Source of the DNA: Sulfurimonas sp.
Lineage (GTDB): Bacteria; Campylobacterota; Campylobacteria; Campylobacterales; Sulfurimonadaceae
Direction: 5' to 3'
Length of the DNA stretch: 7,583 nt
Assembly (NCBI GenBank): GCA_024762705.1
Contig: JANTGW010000043.1
Coordinates: 1-7,583 of the forward strand
A program made the position numbers and the translations under genes. Positions 1 through 6,093 of the stretch are shown here, in pieces (the first letter of the stretch is position 1; every line of letters starts with the position of its first letter). The notes under the pieces are model-generated. The model searched no databases. It was not told the DNA's origin and worked only from the letters and a program-made list of their open reading frames with translations.

Positions 1-96
1 TTGAATATTTCAAAGAGTATCATAGAAAGTAATATGGATGGTATTCTTGCAGTCAAAAATGTTAATGGTGGTGCTGAATTTTCAATTGTACTCTAG
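1..96 (+). CDS. Sensor histidine kinase, C-terminal end only (partial)
   Basis: Frame 1 is open from the first base to a TAG at 94-96 and encodes 31 residues. The peptide contains ISKSIIESNMDGILAV followed by GGAEFSIVL. This is the usual end of a HATPase_c domain in Campylobacterota sensor kinases: the last helix after the G2 box, then the closing strand of the ATP-binding fold. The sensor part, the phospho-accepting His and the N and G1 boxes lie upstream of the window, so the signal sensed cannot be told. The stop lies inside the far end of the convergent minus-strand reading frame (82-96 shared). In the +1 frame just after the stop there is an LPIEWE tail ending in TAG at 122-124, which would suit a kinase C-terminus. 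The end may therefore have been shifted by a small duplication. The call rests on about 30 residues, so it is good but not certain. Confidence 0.7.
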   Translation: MNISKSIIESNMDGILAVKNVNGGAEFSIVL

Positions 97-916
97 TGTA
101 TTCTTACCGATAGAGTGGGAATAGGCGGAAAAATTATTTGAGTAAAGTGAAATTATTCTTAGAAATTTTCTCTTTACAAAGGTATCTTTTTTCTCTTTAT
201 TCTCTACTGCAACTGCAATTGTACTGTTATAGACACTTACACTGTTCACACCTGTACCATACTCTGACAGATCAATTTCTTTAATGAATGATGGTGTTGA
301 AACATCCGAGATGTCAAGCACAATAATCGCATTTTTGGCAGCTGAAGTGACAAACAGTTTCTTGCCTTCTGCATCATAATCTACGATCTCAGTTGCTGAT
401 TCGTTGTAGATTCCACTTCTATATGTTCCTTTTTTTGTTGCCTTACCATCGTTTGACAGTTCATAAATTGAGACTGAACCACTTACTTCATTTGAAGTAA
501 CATAATAGTTTTTACCCTCCTGTTCAAATGTTTTACTTCCTTCTGGACCCATATCGTCTATATCGGCAGGAACTTCTTCAGTCTTATAATCAAATTTTTT
601 CGTATAGTCAATGTCGTTATTATACTCTACCATTACAGGTGCATCAGGGTTTGTGATGTCATACACAAAGAATCCGCCTTGTTTTTCAAGACCAACATAA
701 GCAAATACCTTTTCGTCAATGTGTGCTAATGTAAGTGCTTCAGGTTCAATCCCTTTTTTCTCACTTCTCTCATCCGTCATCCTCGGTTACATCATTAGTA
801 GTATTTACAGGAGCAGGTACAATAACGGCTTCTTCTAATATATTTTTTGTGTCATTACATCCCGAAAGTAGTATTGCAGATGTAATAAATGATAATCCCC
901 ATAGTGTTTTTCTCAT
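82..916 (-). pseudogene. Choice-of-anchor I-type beta-propeller lipoprotein, frameshifted, rearranged and truncated
   Basis: The gene starts at ATG 916 with a 48-codon leader (770-916): a charged MRK start, a hydrophobic run and the lipobox LLSGC with Cys20. It then enters a TGA at 770-772. The body is read one frame over. Dropping one G of the GG at 774-775 joins the leader (ending TEDD) to an open frame running to TGA at 82-84. Numbering the body from ATG 780, residues 3-20 (DERSEKKGIEPEAL), 28-45 (YVGLEKQGGFFVYDITNP), 78-81 (GPEG) and 97-108 (NEVSGSVSIYEL) match what I recall of the C-terminal part of choice-of-anchor I proteins, often mislabelled alkaline phosphatase. Residues 118-199 (GTYRSGIYNESATEIVDYD, then VLDIS, then GVNSVSV and AVAVE) match the N-terminal part. 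The order is therefore reversed, and the large middle of the family (usually well over 400 residues) is missing. Residues 200-232 look like antisense read-through of the kinase tail. ATG 780 is not a credible independent start, because GAGG abuts it and a TAA lies just upstream in frame. Family match is fairly sure; the pseudogene call depends on the frameshift not being a sequencing error. Confidence 0.7.
142..177 (+). terminator. Weak hairpin after the histidine kinase gene, possible terminator
   Basis: The arms GTAAAGTGAAA (142-152) and TTTCTCTTTAC (167-177) pair at 10 of 11 positions, with one T-T mismatch and a 14-nt loop. A run of six T follows at 187-192, about nine bases after the stem, which is further than in a canonical terminator. 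The location, 45 nt after the kinase stop, fits. It also lies in the non-homologous tail of the minus-strand propeller reading frame, which suggests this stretch is really intergenic. Confidence 0.3.
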
Positions 917-918
917 TG

Positions 919-934
919 TTTTTTATTCCCTTAA
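919..934 (-). promoter_or_regulatory. Ribosome binding site of the lipoprotein leader
   Basis: The minus strand reads TTTAAGGGAATAAAAAACA before ATG 916. AAGGGA is a fair Shine-Dalgarno match, though its spacing of about 10 nt is somewhat long. It supports the leader ATG at 916, rather than the internal ATG at 780, as the original translation start. Confidence 0.45.
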
Positions 935-952
935 ATTTATTTGATTGAAGAT

Positions 953-995
953 GTTATAGGGAAAATGTAACAGGATAGTAACAGAATGATAACAA
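953..995 (-). promoter_or_regulatory. Pho-box-like triple 11-bp direct repeat with -10 element
   Basis: Read on the minus strand, three consecutive 11-mers occur: TTGTTATCATT (995-985), CTGTTACTATC (984-974) and CTGTTACATTT (973-963). A weaker fourth unit, TTGTATCCAAA, lies at 1006-996. Four bases after the third unit comes TATAAC (958-953), a good -10 hexamer, placing transcription start near 946, about 30 nt before the lipoprotein ATG at 916. A 7-bp element plus a 4-bp AT-rich spacer, repeated head to tail in place of a -35 box, is the classic arrangement for PhoB/OmpR-family activators. The E. coli PhoB unit is CTGTCAT; here it is CTGTTAC. The repeats are seen directly; the regulator's identity is inferred. 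Confidence 0.55.
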
Positions 996-1027
996 TTTGG
1001 ATACAAAAGATTTGATTTTAAATATGA

Positions 1028-1054
1028 AAATAAGGGATATAAATTCCCTTATTT
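1028..1054 (-). terminator. Hairpin terminator after the porin gene
   Basis: A perfect 10-bp inverted repeat, AAATAAGGGA (1028-1037) and TCCCTTATTT (1045-1054), encloses a 7-nt AT-rich loop 11 nt beyond the porin stop codon. On the minus strand the stem ends in a T-rich stretch (TTATTTTCATATTT). It is the only strong hairpin downstream of the glutaminase-porin pair. T-runs flank both sides, so it could also work in the plus direction, although no plus-strand gene is nearby to need it. Confidence 0.7.
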
Positions 1055-1064
1055 GATTTTAGTT

Positions 1065-2438
1065 TTAAAACTTATACCCACCTATGAGTCGTAACGCAGA
1101 AATTGATTTTTGCTGATCCAGATCAACATACTCGTAAGTACCTGTAATGTAATAGCCGTCCGGATGGTTATAACTTGCACGTACACCATAATTGTGTTGA
1201 TACTCTTGTCCAAGACCCGTCTCTGAAGAGATTGAGTAGATGGGGTCTAGGTCAAAATAAGTATATCGTGCACCTACCCACAGTCCATCCGTGACTGTTG
1301 CACTCAAGTCATAGCCTAGTTGTACTTTGTATGAGTTGGCATTGCGTAGGTCTCCTGCTTCAAAAAAGTGAAAGATCATACCATTGGCTAAATAAGGATA
1401 CCCACCCCAAGAACCCAATGTCGCACTGGCACCGGGTTCATCAGTATAAAATGCTGCACCCGTTGAAAAGTCAAATCCATTCTCAAATTTACCGTCAAAC
1501 CTGAGAGAGTATATACTGTAATCTATTGGTGTATAGGTATTACCACCAACATCTTTAAAATTTATAAGTTGTGCACCGGCTGTATAGTTTCCACTCTCAA
1601 ACTCTCCGGAGTAGTCATACTGAGAGAACAAAGTATTGTAAAGGTCTACAGCATAATAATCCCAGATTTGAAAGTTATGCTCATCTTTTTCATACTTGAA
1701 CATACCTGCCCACATACCTGCGTCACCTGCATTGTCTTTATCTCTTTGATCAACATATGACTGATCTGCCATAGAGTGAAAACGGTGTGGATTACTCGCA
1801 CCACCATCCCATACCCCGGCCATTTTATAAATATACCCACCTGCAAAAGCTATATTTTCAATCGTTGTATTTTTATAGTATGCACCCTGAAAGGTATTGG
1901 CAAACAGGTACCAGTCATCCGCATCGACCATTGGTGTTGAGAGTTCATAATTACCGGCAAGGAAGATATGTCCGCTATTCACATATTTGACATACGCTTC
2001 CTGTAATATAGCATAAGAACTTCCATCTCCAAAAGCAAAGGTTCTATTTTCATATATTGGATCATTAATACCAAAGTCAGTGACTCCTCCACCAGTGATC
2101 TTAAAAGAAAGCCCGTTATAGTCTGGGGAAGTGATAGAAAGTTTAGGGATAAAATAAATACCTTTTGAATCCAAATGCCCTTTGTTAATCGTTGGTTCCG
2201 GATTCTTTGGTGAATTACTATAGTCATAGTTCACATAACCGACCCTCATATCGCCTGTCACTTTCCATCCGTCACCCAAAAGATAGCCCTCTTTTTTATC
2301 ATCTGTATGGGTTACCGTTTCATAGGCATGGTCAGCATCTGGTACATCAGATGTAATAAGAGATTCTGCAGCGTATAACGATGTTCCCATAACAGGAAGC
2401 AGTGTGAGTAACAACGTTTTAGAGTAAGATAATTTCAT
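1065..2438 (-). CDS. Outer-membrane porin, OprD-like
   Basis: This 457-residue protein begins with a Sec signal peptide (MKLSYSK, then a hydrophobic stretch ending near LYAA, residues 21-24) and ends in IGGYKF, with the C-terminal Phe that the BAM machinery recognises in beta-barrels. Between these lie many alternating amphipathic strands rich in Tyr, Gly and Asp. The segment ELSTPMVDADD (165-175) followed by NTFQGA (181-186) matches a conserved region of OprD-family porins of Campylobacterota (the Pseudomonas counterpart reads roughly QTPVVAANDSR then QTFRGV). OprD-type proteins pass small solutes such as amino acids; the substrate here cannot be read from sequence. The gene starts 9 nt after the glutaminase stop. 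Its Shine-Dalgarno AAGGAT overlaps that TAA, implying co-translation and suggesting, by inference, that glutamine or a related amino acid is a cargo. A strong hairpin follows the gene. Confidence 0.78.
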   Translation of the reverse strand: MKLSYSKTLLLTLLPVMGTSLYAAESLITSDVPDADHAYETVTHTDDKKEGYLLGDGWKVTGDMRVGYVNYDYSNSPKNPEPTINKGHLDSKGIYFIPKLSITSPDYNGLSFKITGGGVTDFGINDPIYENRTFAFGDGSSYAILQEAYVKYVNSGHIFLAGNYELSTPMVDADDWYLFANTFQGAYYKNTTIENIAFAGGYIYKMAGVWDGGASNPHRFHSMADQSYVDQRDKDNAGDAGMWAGMFKYEKDEHNFQIWDYYAVDLYNTLFSQYDYSGEFESGNYTAGAQLINFKDVGGNTYTPIDYSIYSLRFDGKFENGFDFSTGAAFYTDEPGASATLGSWGGYPYLANGMIFHFFEAGDLRNANSYKVQLGYDLSATVTDGLWVGARYTYFDLDPIYSISSETGLGQEYQHNYGVRASYNHPDGYYITGTYEYVDLDQQKSISALRLIGGYKF

Positions 2439-2447
2439 TGTTTATCC

Positions 2448-3512
2448 TTATTGTGCAAACGGGTTTATACCCAATTTGTCAATGATATAGGCTGCTGCCA
2501 GTTGACCACGAACAGAGTTTCCAAACTTATCTAATGGTGGTGAAACGACTCCTATCCCCAATTTACCAGGAACTACTGCAAGGATTCCTCCTCCCACACC
2601 TGATTTTGCAGGTGTTCCTGTGAGGTACAACCAGTCTCCGGCATTGTCATAAAGGCCTGCTGTTGCCATCACTGCCAAGATCTTTGACACATATTTTTCA
2701 TCCAATACTTTTAACCCTGTTTTTGGATTCACACCATCATTTGCAAAGGTAGCAGCCATTATACCAAGATCATGTGCTGAGACATTCACTGAACACTGTT
2801 TCGTATAGACAGTCGTTGCTTCAAGCGGGTCTGACCCCATGCGTCCTCGAGCATCAAGTATTTTGGAGATGGCCTGGTTATTTTTATTGTCATTCACTTC
2901 TGAAATATATACTTCTTCATTGAAACTTAGTTTTCTTCCTGCAAAGTCGTCCATATTGGCATATATTTTTTCCCAACGTTCTTTAGAATCTTTTGCTTCT
3001 ACCCATGAAGTAGACTGGATGGCACCGGCATTTACAAAAGGGTTGGATGCTGAACCACCATGCAATTCAATGGCTATAATGGAATTAAAGGCAAGTCCCG
3101 TTGCATTGACACCAATTTTTTCCTGAAGAAATTTGTCACCTTTTTCCTGCATTACTTTTGCAGCGGTAAATATTTTAGAGATAGACTGTATGGAAACTAC
3201 TTCTTTAGTGTCACCGATCTCATACACTTTACCATCCGGTGTGACCAGTGTGATACCGAACATTTTAGAATCAACGATAGCAAGGGCTTTAATATAATCT
3301 GCGTTTTTCCCTTCCTGGTTGTCTTTGAATTTTTCATAAGCTTCTTTGAGCACCGCATTGATGCGTTCTGCAGTTAAAGCATTTTTTAGAACAACTTGTA
3401 TGTTTACTGCTTCGGTTAGAGGACCTTTTGCTTCAAGGCTTGTAGTTGTTAAAAGTACAGAAGCACAAAGTACAGAAAGGGTTAGTTTAGCAAGAATGGT
3501 GACAGTTTTCAT
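2448..3512 (-). CDS. glsA: Exported serine-dependent glutaminase
   Basis: This 354-residue glutaminase (EC 3.5.1.2) hydrolyses L-glutamine to glutamate and ammonia. The serine beta-lactamase-like glutaminase family is seen in the SxxK motif QSISKIF (catalytic Ser110, Lys113), NPFVNAGAI (157-165), a conserved Tyr in YTKQCS (236-241) and TGTPAKSGVGGGI (298-310). The E. coli cytoplasmic relatives YbaS and YneH are about 310 residues; the extra length here is an N-terminal Sec signal peptide (MKTVTILAKLTLSVLCASVL, then a likely cleavage after SLEA, residues 25-28). The enzyme should therefore be periplasmic. Start 3512 is preferred because AAGGAA lies five bases before it. A TTG at 3539 in the same frame would add nine residues that disrupt the signal peptide and translate the ribosome site. 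The gene lies directly upstream of a porin with overlapping translation signals. Family call is firm; export is strongly supported; physiological role is inferred. Confidence 0.93.
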   Translation of the reverse strand: MKTVTILAKLTLSVLCASVLLTTTSLEAKGPLTEAVNIQVVLKNALTAERINAVLKEAYEKFKDNQEGKNADYIKALAIVDSKMFGITLVTPDGKVYEIGDTKEVVSIQSISKIFTAAKVMQEKGDKFLQEKIGVNATGLAFNSIIAIELHGGSASNPFVNAGAIQSTSWVEAKDSKERWEKIYANMDDFAGRKLSFNEEVYISEVNDNKNNQAISKILDARGRMGSDPLEATTVYTKQCSVNVSAHDLGIMAATFANDGVNPKTGLKVLDEKYVSKILAVMATAGLYDNAGDWLYLTGTPAKSGVGGGILAVVPGKLGIGVVSPPLDKFGNSVRGQLAAAYIIDKLGINPFAQ

Positions 3513-3550
3513 TTCTTTTCCTTTTAAATTTCTTCTCAAAATATAGTATA
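3513..3550 (-). promoter_or_regulatory. Candidate promoter and ribosome site of the glutaminase-porin unit
   Basis: In the 61-nt gap between the small upstream gene and glutaminase, the minus strand carries TATACT (3550-3545), a good -10 hexamer about 32 nt before ATG 3512. No recognisable -35 lies 16-18 nt upstream, which is common in Campylobacterota. AAGGAA (3523-3518) is the ribosome site. No clear terminator separates this unit from the ychF operon, so read-through from upstream is also possible. Confidence 0.38.
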
Positions 3551-3573
3551 TCTAAAAGGTTCGGCTCTGGTTT

Positions 3574-3840
3574 TTAAGAAGAAGATTTTGTCAGGTGCCA
3601 GCCTCTTTCATAGGGACAGGGATAGGAGTAAAGAGTGATTGTTTTATTGGCAAGGAGATACACAATCTCTTTTTGAGAGGTATAGAGATATTTACTCTCC
3701 CCATCGGAGTCTTTACAGGTACAGTTTATTTTTTGGGATGGATATTGTTTAGGGGTAGTGAGTGTTTTTTTTCTATTTTCTGTTGTTATAAGCTGACTTT
3801 TCAACGTTTTCAATACTTTTAAAAAGTCTGAATGTTTCAT
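3574..3840 (-). CDS. Small hypothetical Cys/His protein (possible metal site)
   Basis: This is an 88-residue basic protein that I do not recognise as a named family. The first third (residues 1-35) is Lys/Thr-rich and helical at the very start. The second half holds NCTC (39-42, Cys40 and Cys42), a short strand-helix segment KYLYTSQKEIVYLLANK, and PCPYERGWHLT (74-84, Cys75 and His82). A CxC pair plus a later Cys and His could bind zinc. The ending resembles the CP...GWHLT tails of several small bacterial zinc-ribbon-like proteins, but the usual second CxxC Cys is replaced by Glu/Arg. No signal peptide or membrane segment is seen, so it is likely cytoplasmic. Its ATG overlaps the TGA of the YehS-like gene (ATGA), so it is probably translated from the same mRNA by coupling, which also supports it being a real gene. 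Confidence 0.65.
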   Translation of the reverse strand: MKHSDFLKVLKTLKSQLITTENRKKTLTTPKQYPSQKINCTCKDSDGESKYLYTSQKEIVYLLANKTITLYSYPCPYERGWHLTKSSS

Positions 3841-4316
3841 GACTCTTCAGGTCCAACATAGTAAAATTCATCCAGCCCTTCTATAAATGCTATGAGTAAT
3901 TCATCGGAGCATGCTTTAAAGTTTTTATGACCTTCTTTACGAAAGAGGGATGCCATTTGTTGTTTGGAAAGTTTTACATCTCCAAGACCAAAGATGATCT
4001 CAGTATCAGATTCTTTGAGATTTAAGGCAATACGGAGTTTTTTTAGTATGAGATTTTTAGTAAGTTCGACCACTTCGTCAGCATTTCTTCTGGGAGACGG
4101 ACCTCTTTTAAGTGTAACCAAGCCATCAAGAAAAACACCAAGTTCTTCATAAGAACAAAGCATAAAACCTTTTTCTTGACGACGTTTAAGAAGAGATTCG
4201 AGGTGAGATGGATTCATCTCGTAAGCTTCAAGTTTGTACGCTTCCAGTATCTCTTCTCTTGTAAGATTCAATGCTTTTTGTATGCGATAAAGTATATCGT
4301 TGGTAGATATGAGCAT
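3837..4316 (-). CDS. yehS: DUF1456 family protein (YehS-like)
   Basis: The 159-residue protein is two tandem copies of the DUF1456 unit. The first is TNDILYRIQKALNL to FLDGLVTLKRG (about 5-72) and the second is KNLILKKLRIALNL to FIEGLDEFYY (about 87-153). Each has the pattern helix, a short acidic segment, a Lys/Arg-rich segment, then F..CS.EL...F..GL. E. coli YehS is nearly the same length (about 156) and has the same NxxLKKLRIA start of the second repeat. The biochemical role of the family is not known to me. There is no signal peptide, so it should be cytoplasmic. Its ATG directly abuts the TAA of the DUF302 lipoprotein gene, and its own TGA overlaps the start of the small Cys/His gene, placing it firmly mid-operon. 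Family assignment is strong; function is open. Confidence 0.88.
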   Translation of the reverse strand: MLISTNDILYRIQKALNLTREEILEAYKLEAYEMNPSHLESLLKRRQEKGFMLCSYEELGVFLDGLVTLKRGPSPRRNADEVVELTKNLILKKLRIALNLKESDTEIIFGLGDVKLSKQQMASLFRKEGHKNFKACSDELLIAFIEGLDEFYYVGPEES

Positions 4317-4778
4317 TTATTTTTTCCCAGCTTCTTCTGCAAGATCTGAAAGTGCTATCTTTGCTTTGTTAAGTATGTTCAAACAGTTTTTGTCTTTTAT
4401 GTTGTGTTTAAGTGACCAATACTCAGGATTAGTGTAGGTAAACATGGTTTTCCCCTCATAATCAGTTGTTATAAGTATACGCAGTGGTAGGTCCAGTCCC
4501 ATAGAAGGGTTGCAGTTCATGAGTACTGTACCCATTTTCGGGTTACCAAAGACCACAACTGTTTCAGGTTTTAGGTTCATCTTTACACTTTTGGCATTTG
4601 CCTGGTGGTCTATGGTAGAGAAGTGTGTTAAACCTTGTGTTTTAATCAGTGTTTCAAGTTTTTTTACAGAGGTGGCATGGTCATTTTGACTTTCAACTGT
4701 ATTTAGAAAAGTACCTTTTTTGCCGTCACATCCAACCATTATGAAACCTATCAAACCAATTAAAAAAAACTTTTTCAT
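4317..4778 (-). CDS. DUF302 domain lipoprotein
   Basis: This 153-residue protein starts with MKKFFLIGLIGFIMVGC, a short lipoprotein signal with Cys17 as the lipidation site, so it should be anchored to a membrane on the periplasmic side. The remainder is one DUF302 domain: SVKKLETLIKTQGL (37-50), FSTIDHQANA (53-62), the hallmark VVVFGNPKMGTVLM (74-87), LDLPLRILI (95-103) and a Y-T-N-P segment near 115-118. DUF302 proteins are small alpha/beta proteins whose function is not established to my knowledge. Some sit beside sulfur or redox genes. Cys89 and Cys132 are further cysteines that could pair. Translation begins after AAAGGAAA, 21 nt downstream of the ychF stop, and the stop abuts the next start codon. 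It is probably co-transcribed with ychF. Confidence 0.88.
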   Translation of the reverse strand: MKKFFLIGLIGFIMVGCDGKKGTFLNTVESQNDHATSVKKLETLIKTQGLTHFSTIDHQANAKSVKMNLKPETVVVFGNPKMGTVLMNCNPSMGLDLPLRILITTDYEGKTMFTYTNPEYWSLKHNIKDKNCLNILNKAKIALSDLAEEAGKK

Positions 4779-4799
4779 ATTATTTTCCTTTGGGATATA

Positions 4800-5903
4800 C
4801 TATACATTAAAACGGAAGTGCATGACATCGCCGTCTTGTACGATGTATTCTTTACCTTCGAGTCTGTTTTTACCTGCATCTTTGGCACCCGTTTCGCCGC
4901 CAAACTCTATAAAATCCTCATAAGAGATGACTTCTGCACGTATAAAACCTTTTTCAAAATCGTTATGAATAACGGCAGCAGCTTTAGGTGCAGTCGTATT
5001 TTTGCGTATGGTCCAGGCCCGTACTTCTTTTACCCCTGCAGTAAAGTAAGATTGAAGACCCAATTTGTCAAAGCCTTTATGGATGATCTGTTCTAATCCT
5101 GATTCTGTTACACCCAGATCAGTGAGCATCTCTTCCCGCTCCTCATCATCAAAGTCTACCATATCTTCTTCGACCTTGGCACACAGTTTTATGACTTCGG
5201 AGTCTCTTTCACCTGCATATTCTTTGAGCTTTTTAACAAATTCATTATCTTCACTAAGACCGTCTTCATCTACATTGGCACCATAGATGATAGGTTTGGA
5301 TGTCAGAAGCCGTAAATCTTTGTTTATTGCTAAAAAGCCATCACTGTCTTTGTCTTCAAAAGTAGAAACGGGAGAACCATCCTCTATATGTGCAAGTAAA
5401 GCTTCTGCAACCACAAGCTGCTCTTTGGCATCTTTATCATTACCCTTGGCTTTTTTCTTAAGCATTTCTATACGTTTAAGCACTGCATCTATATCTGCAA
5501 AGAGTAATTCCTGCTCGATGATCTCAACATCACGGATAGGATCAATGGAACCTTCAGTGTGAACAATGTTCTCATCTGCAAAACATCTTACAATGTGCAA
5601 GATCACTTCTGTTTCACGGATATTCCCAAGAAACTTATTTCCCAGACCTTCACCTTTGCTGGCTCCGGCAACCAGACCGGCTATGTCTACAAAGTCAAGT
5701 GTAGAGTGCTGTATTTTTTCCGGGTTTACAATACGGGCAAGTTCATCAAGTCTTTTATCAGGAACAGGTACAACAGCCTTGTTTGGCTCAATGGTACAGA
5801 ACGGGTAGTTTGCACTCTCTGCATTTTGTGCTTTCGTAAGTGCGTTAAAGGTAGTAGATTTCCCTACATTTGGTAGTCCAACAAGTCCGATGCCTAGGCC
5901 CAT
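4800..5903 (-). CDS. ychF: Redox-regulated ATPase YchF (Obg-family P-loop protein)
   Basis: This full-length 367-residue YchF (family about 363-367) is co-linear with E. coli YchF throughout. The P-loop GLPNVGKST spans 9-17; the switch region PFCTIEPN is at 34-41; DIAG (73-76) is G3; GASKGEGLGN (80-89) and RETE (96-99) follow. A central coiled-coil hairpin covers about 130-175. NVDE (210-213) replaces the G4 NKxD of GTPases, which is why YchF/OLA1 proteins prefer ATP. The C-terminal TGS domain covers roughly 283-367 (YFTAGVKEVRAWTI, DFEKGFIRAE, EYIVQDGDVMHFRFNV). YchF is a ribosome-associated ATPase linked to translation and oxidative-stress control. The start is supported by AAGGAATT eight bases upstream and by the perfect N-terminal match. 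It heads the minus-strand operon, divergent from the antiporter gene. Confidence 0.98.
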   Translation of the reverse strand: MGLGIGLVGLPNVGKSTTFNALTKAQNAESANYPFCTIEPNKAVVPVPDKRLDELARIVNPEKIQHSTLDFVDIAGLVAGASKGEGLGNKFLGNIRETEVILHIVRCFADENIVHTEGSIDPIRDVEIIEQELLFADIDAVLKRIEMLKKKAKGNDKDAKEQLVVAEALLAHIEDGSPVSTFEDKDSDGFLAINKDLRLLTSKPIIYGANVDEDGLSEDNEFVKKLKEYAGERDSEVIKLCAKVEEDMVDFDDEEREEMLTDLGVTESGLEQIIHKGFDKLGLQSYFTAGVKEVRAWTIRKNTTAPKAAAVIHNDFEKGFIRAEVISYEDFIEFGGETGAKDAGKNRLEGKEYIVQDGDVMHFRFNV

Positions 5904-5969
5904 GATAATTCCTTGTGTGTTTATTCTCGTGATTTTACCTAAATGTTGGTGAATAGGTGTTTAGTTTAT

Positions 5970-5998
5970 ATTATATGAAACCTTGATTACTTAAAATT
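5970..5998 (-). promoter_or_regulatory. Candidate promoter of the ychF operon
   Basis: On the minus strand a perfect TATAAT occurs at 5975-5970. The position 17 nt upstream carries only AATTTT (5998-5993), a poor -35, as is usual in Campylobacterota where the -10 and AT periodicity dominate. Transcription would start near 5963, giving a leader of about 60 nt before ATG 5903. Confidence 0.42.
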
Positions 5999-6019
5999 GA
6001 AGATAAGTGATAAGAATAA

Positions 6020-6050
6020 TTGTATTTTTTACATACAGTTTGGATATGAT
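6020..6050 (+). promoter_or_regulatory. Candidate promoter of the antiporter gene
   Basis: TATGAT at 6045-6050 is a reasonable -10 hexamer. TTGTAT (6020-6025) could serve as a weak -35 at a long 19-nt spacing, with T-rich sequence between. The start would lie near 6057, about 37 nt before ATG 6094. The rest of the 190-nt divergent gap (5904-6093) shows only AT-rich sequence and a short GATAAGTGATAAG direct repeat near 6002-6014. Confidence 0.3.
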
Positions 6051-6080
6051 AAAAAAATATAAATGTACTATAGCCAAAAC

Positions 6081-6087
6081 AGGGGAG
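6081..6087 (+). promoter_or_regulatory. Strong ribosome binding site fixing the antiporter start
   Basis: AGGGGAG lies six bases before ATG 6094. It is the most G-rich stretch in this intergenic region and identifies the first Met of the antiporter reading frame as the start. Confidence 0.7.
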
Positions 6088-6093
6088 AGACAG

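Noticed and set aside
98..124. LPIEWE-TAG as the end of a guaA (GMP synthase) gene, which commonly ends in IEWE
   Set aside because: No GuaA-like sequence precedes it; upstream is histidine-kinase sequence. A kinase tail is the simpler reading.
735..944. Plus-strand 69-codon frame over the lipoprotein leader
   Set aside because: It is the antisense shadow of the leader and promoter of the propeller gene; the minus strand has the lipobox and ribosome site.
2839..3377. Two plus-strand frames of about 100 codons inside glutaminase
   Set aside because: Both are antisense to a firmly identified enzyme with full motif coverage, and neither has a plausible start signal.
3556..3573. Possible terminator after the small Cys/His gene
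   Set aside because: The stretch CCAGAGCCGAACC followed by TTTT on the minus strand is GC-richer but has no matching arms, so no hairpin can be supported.
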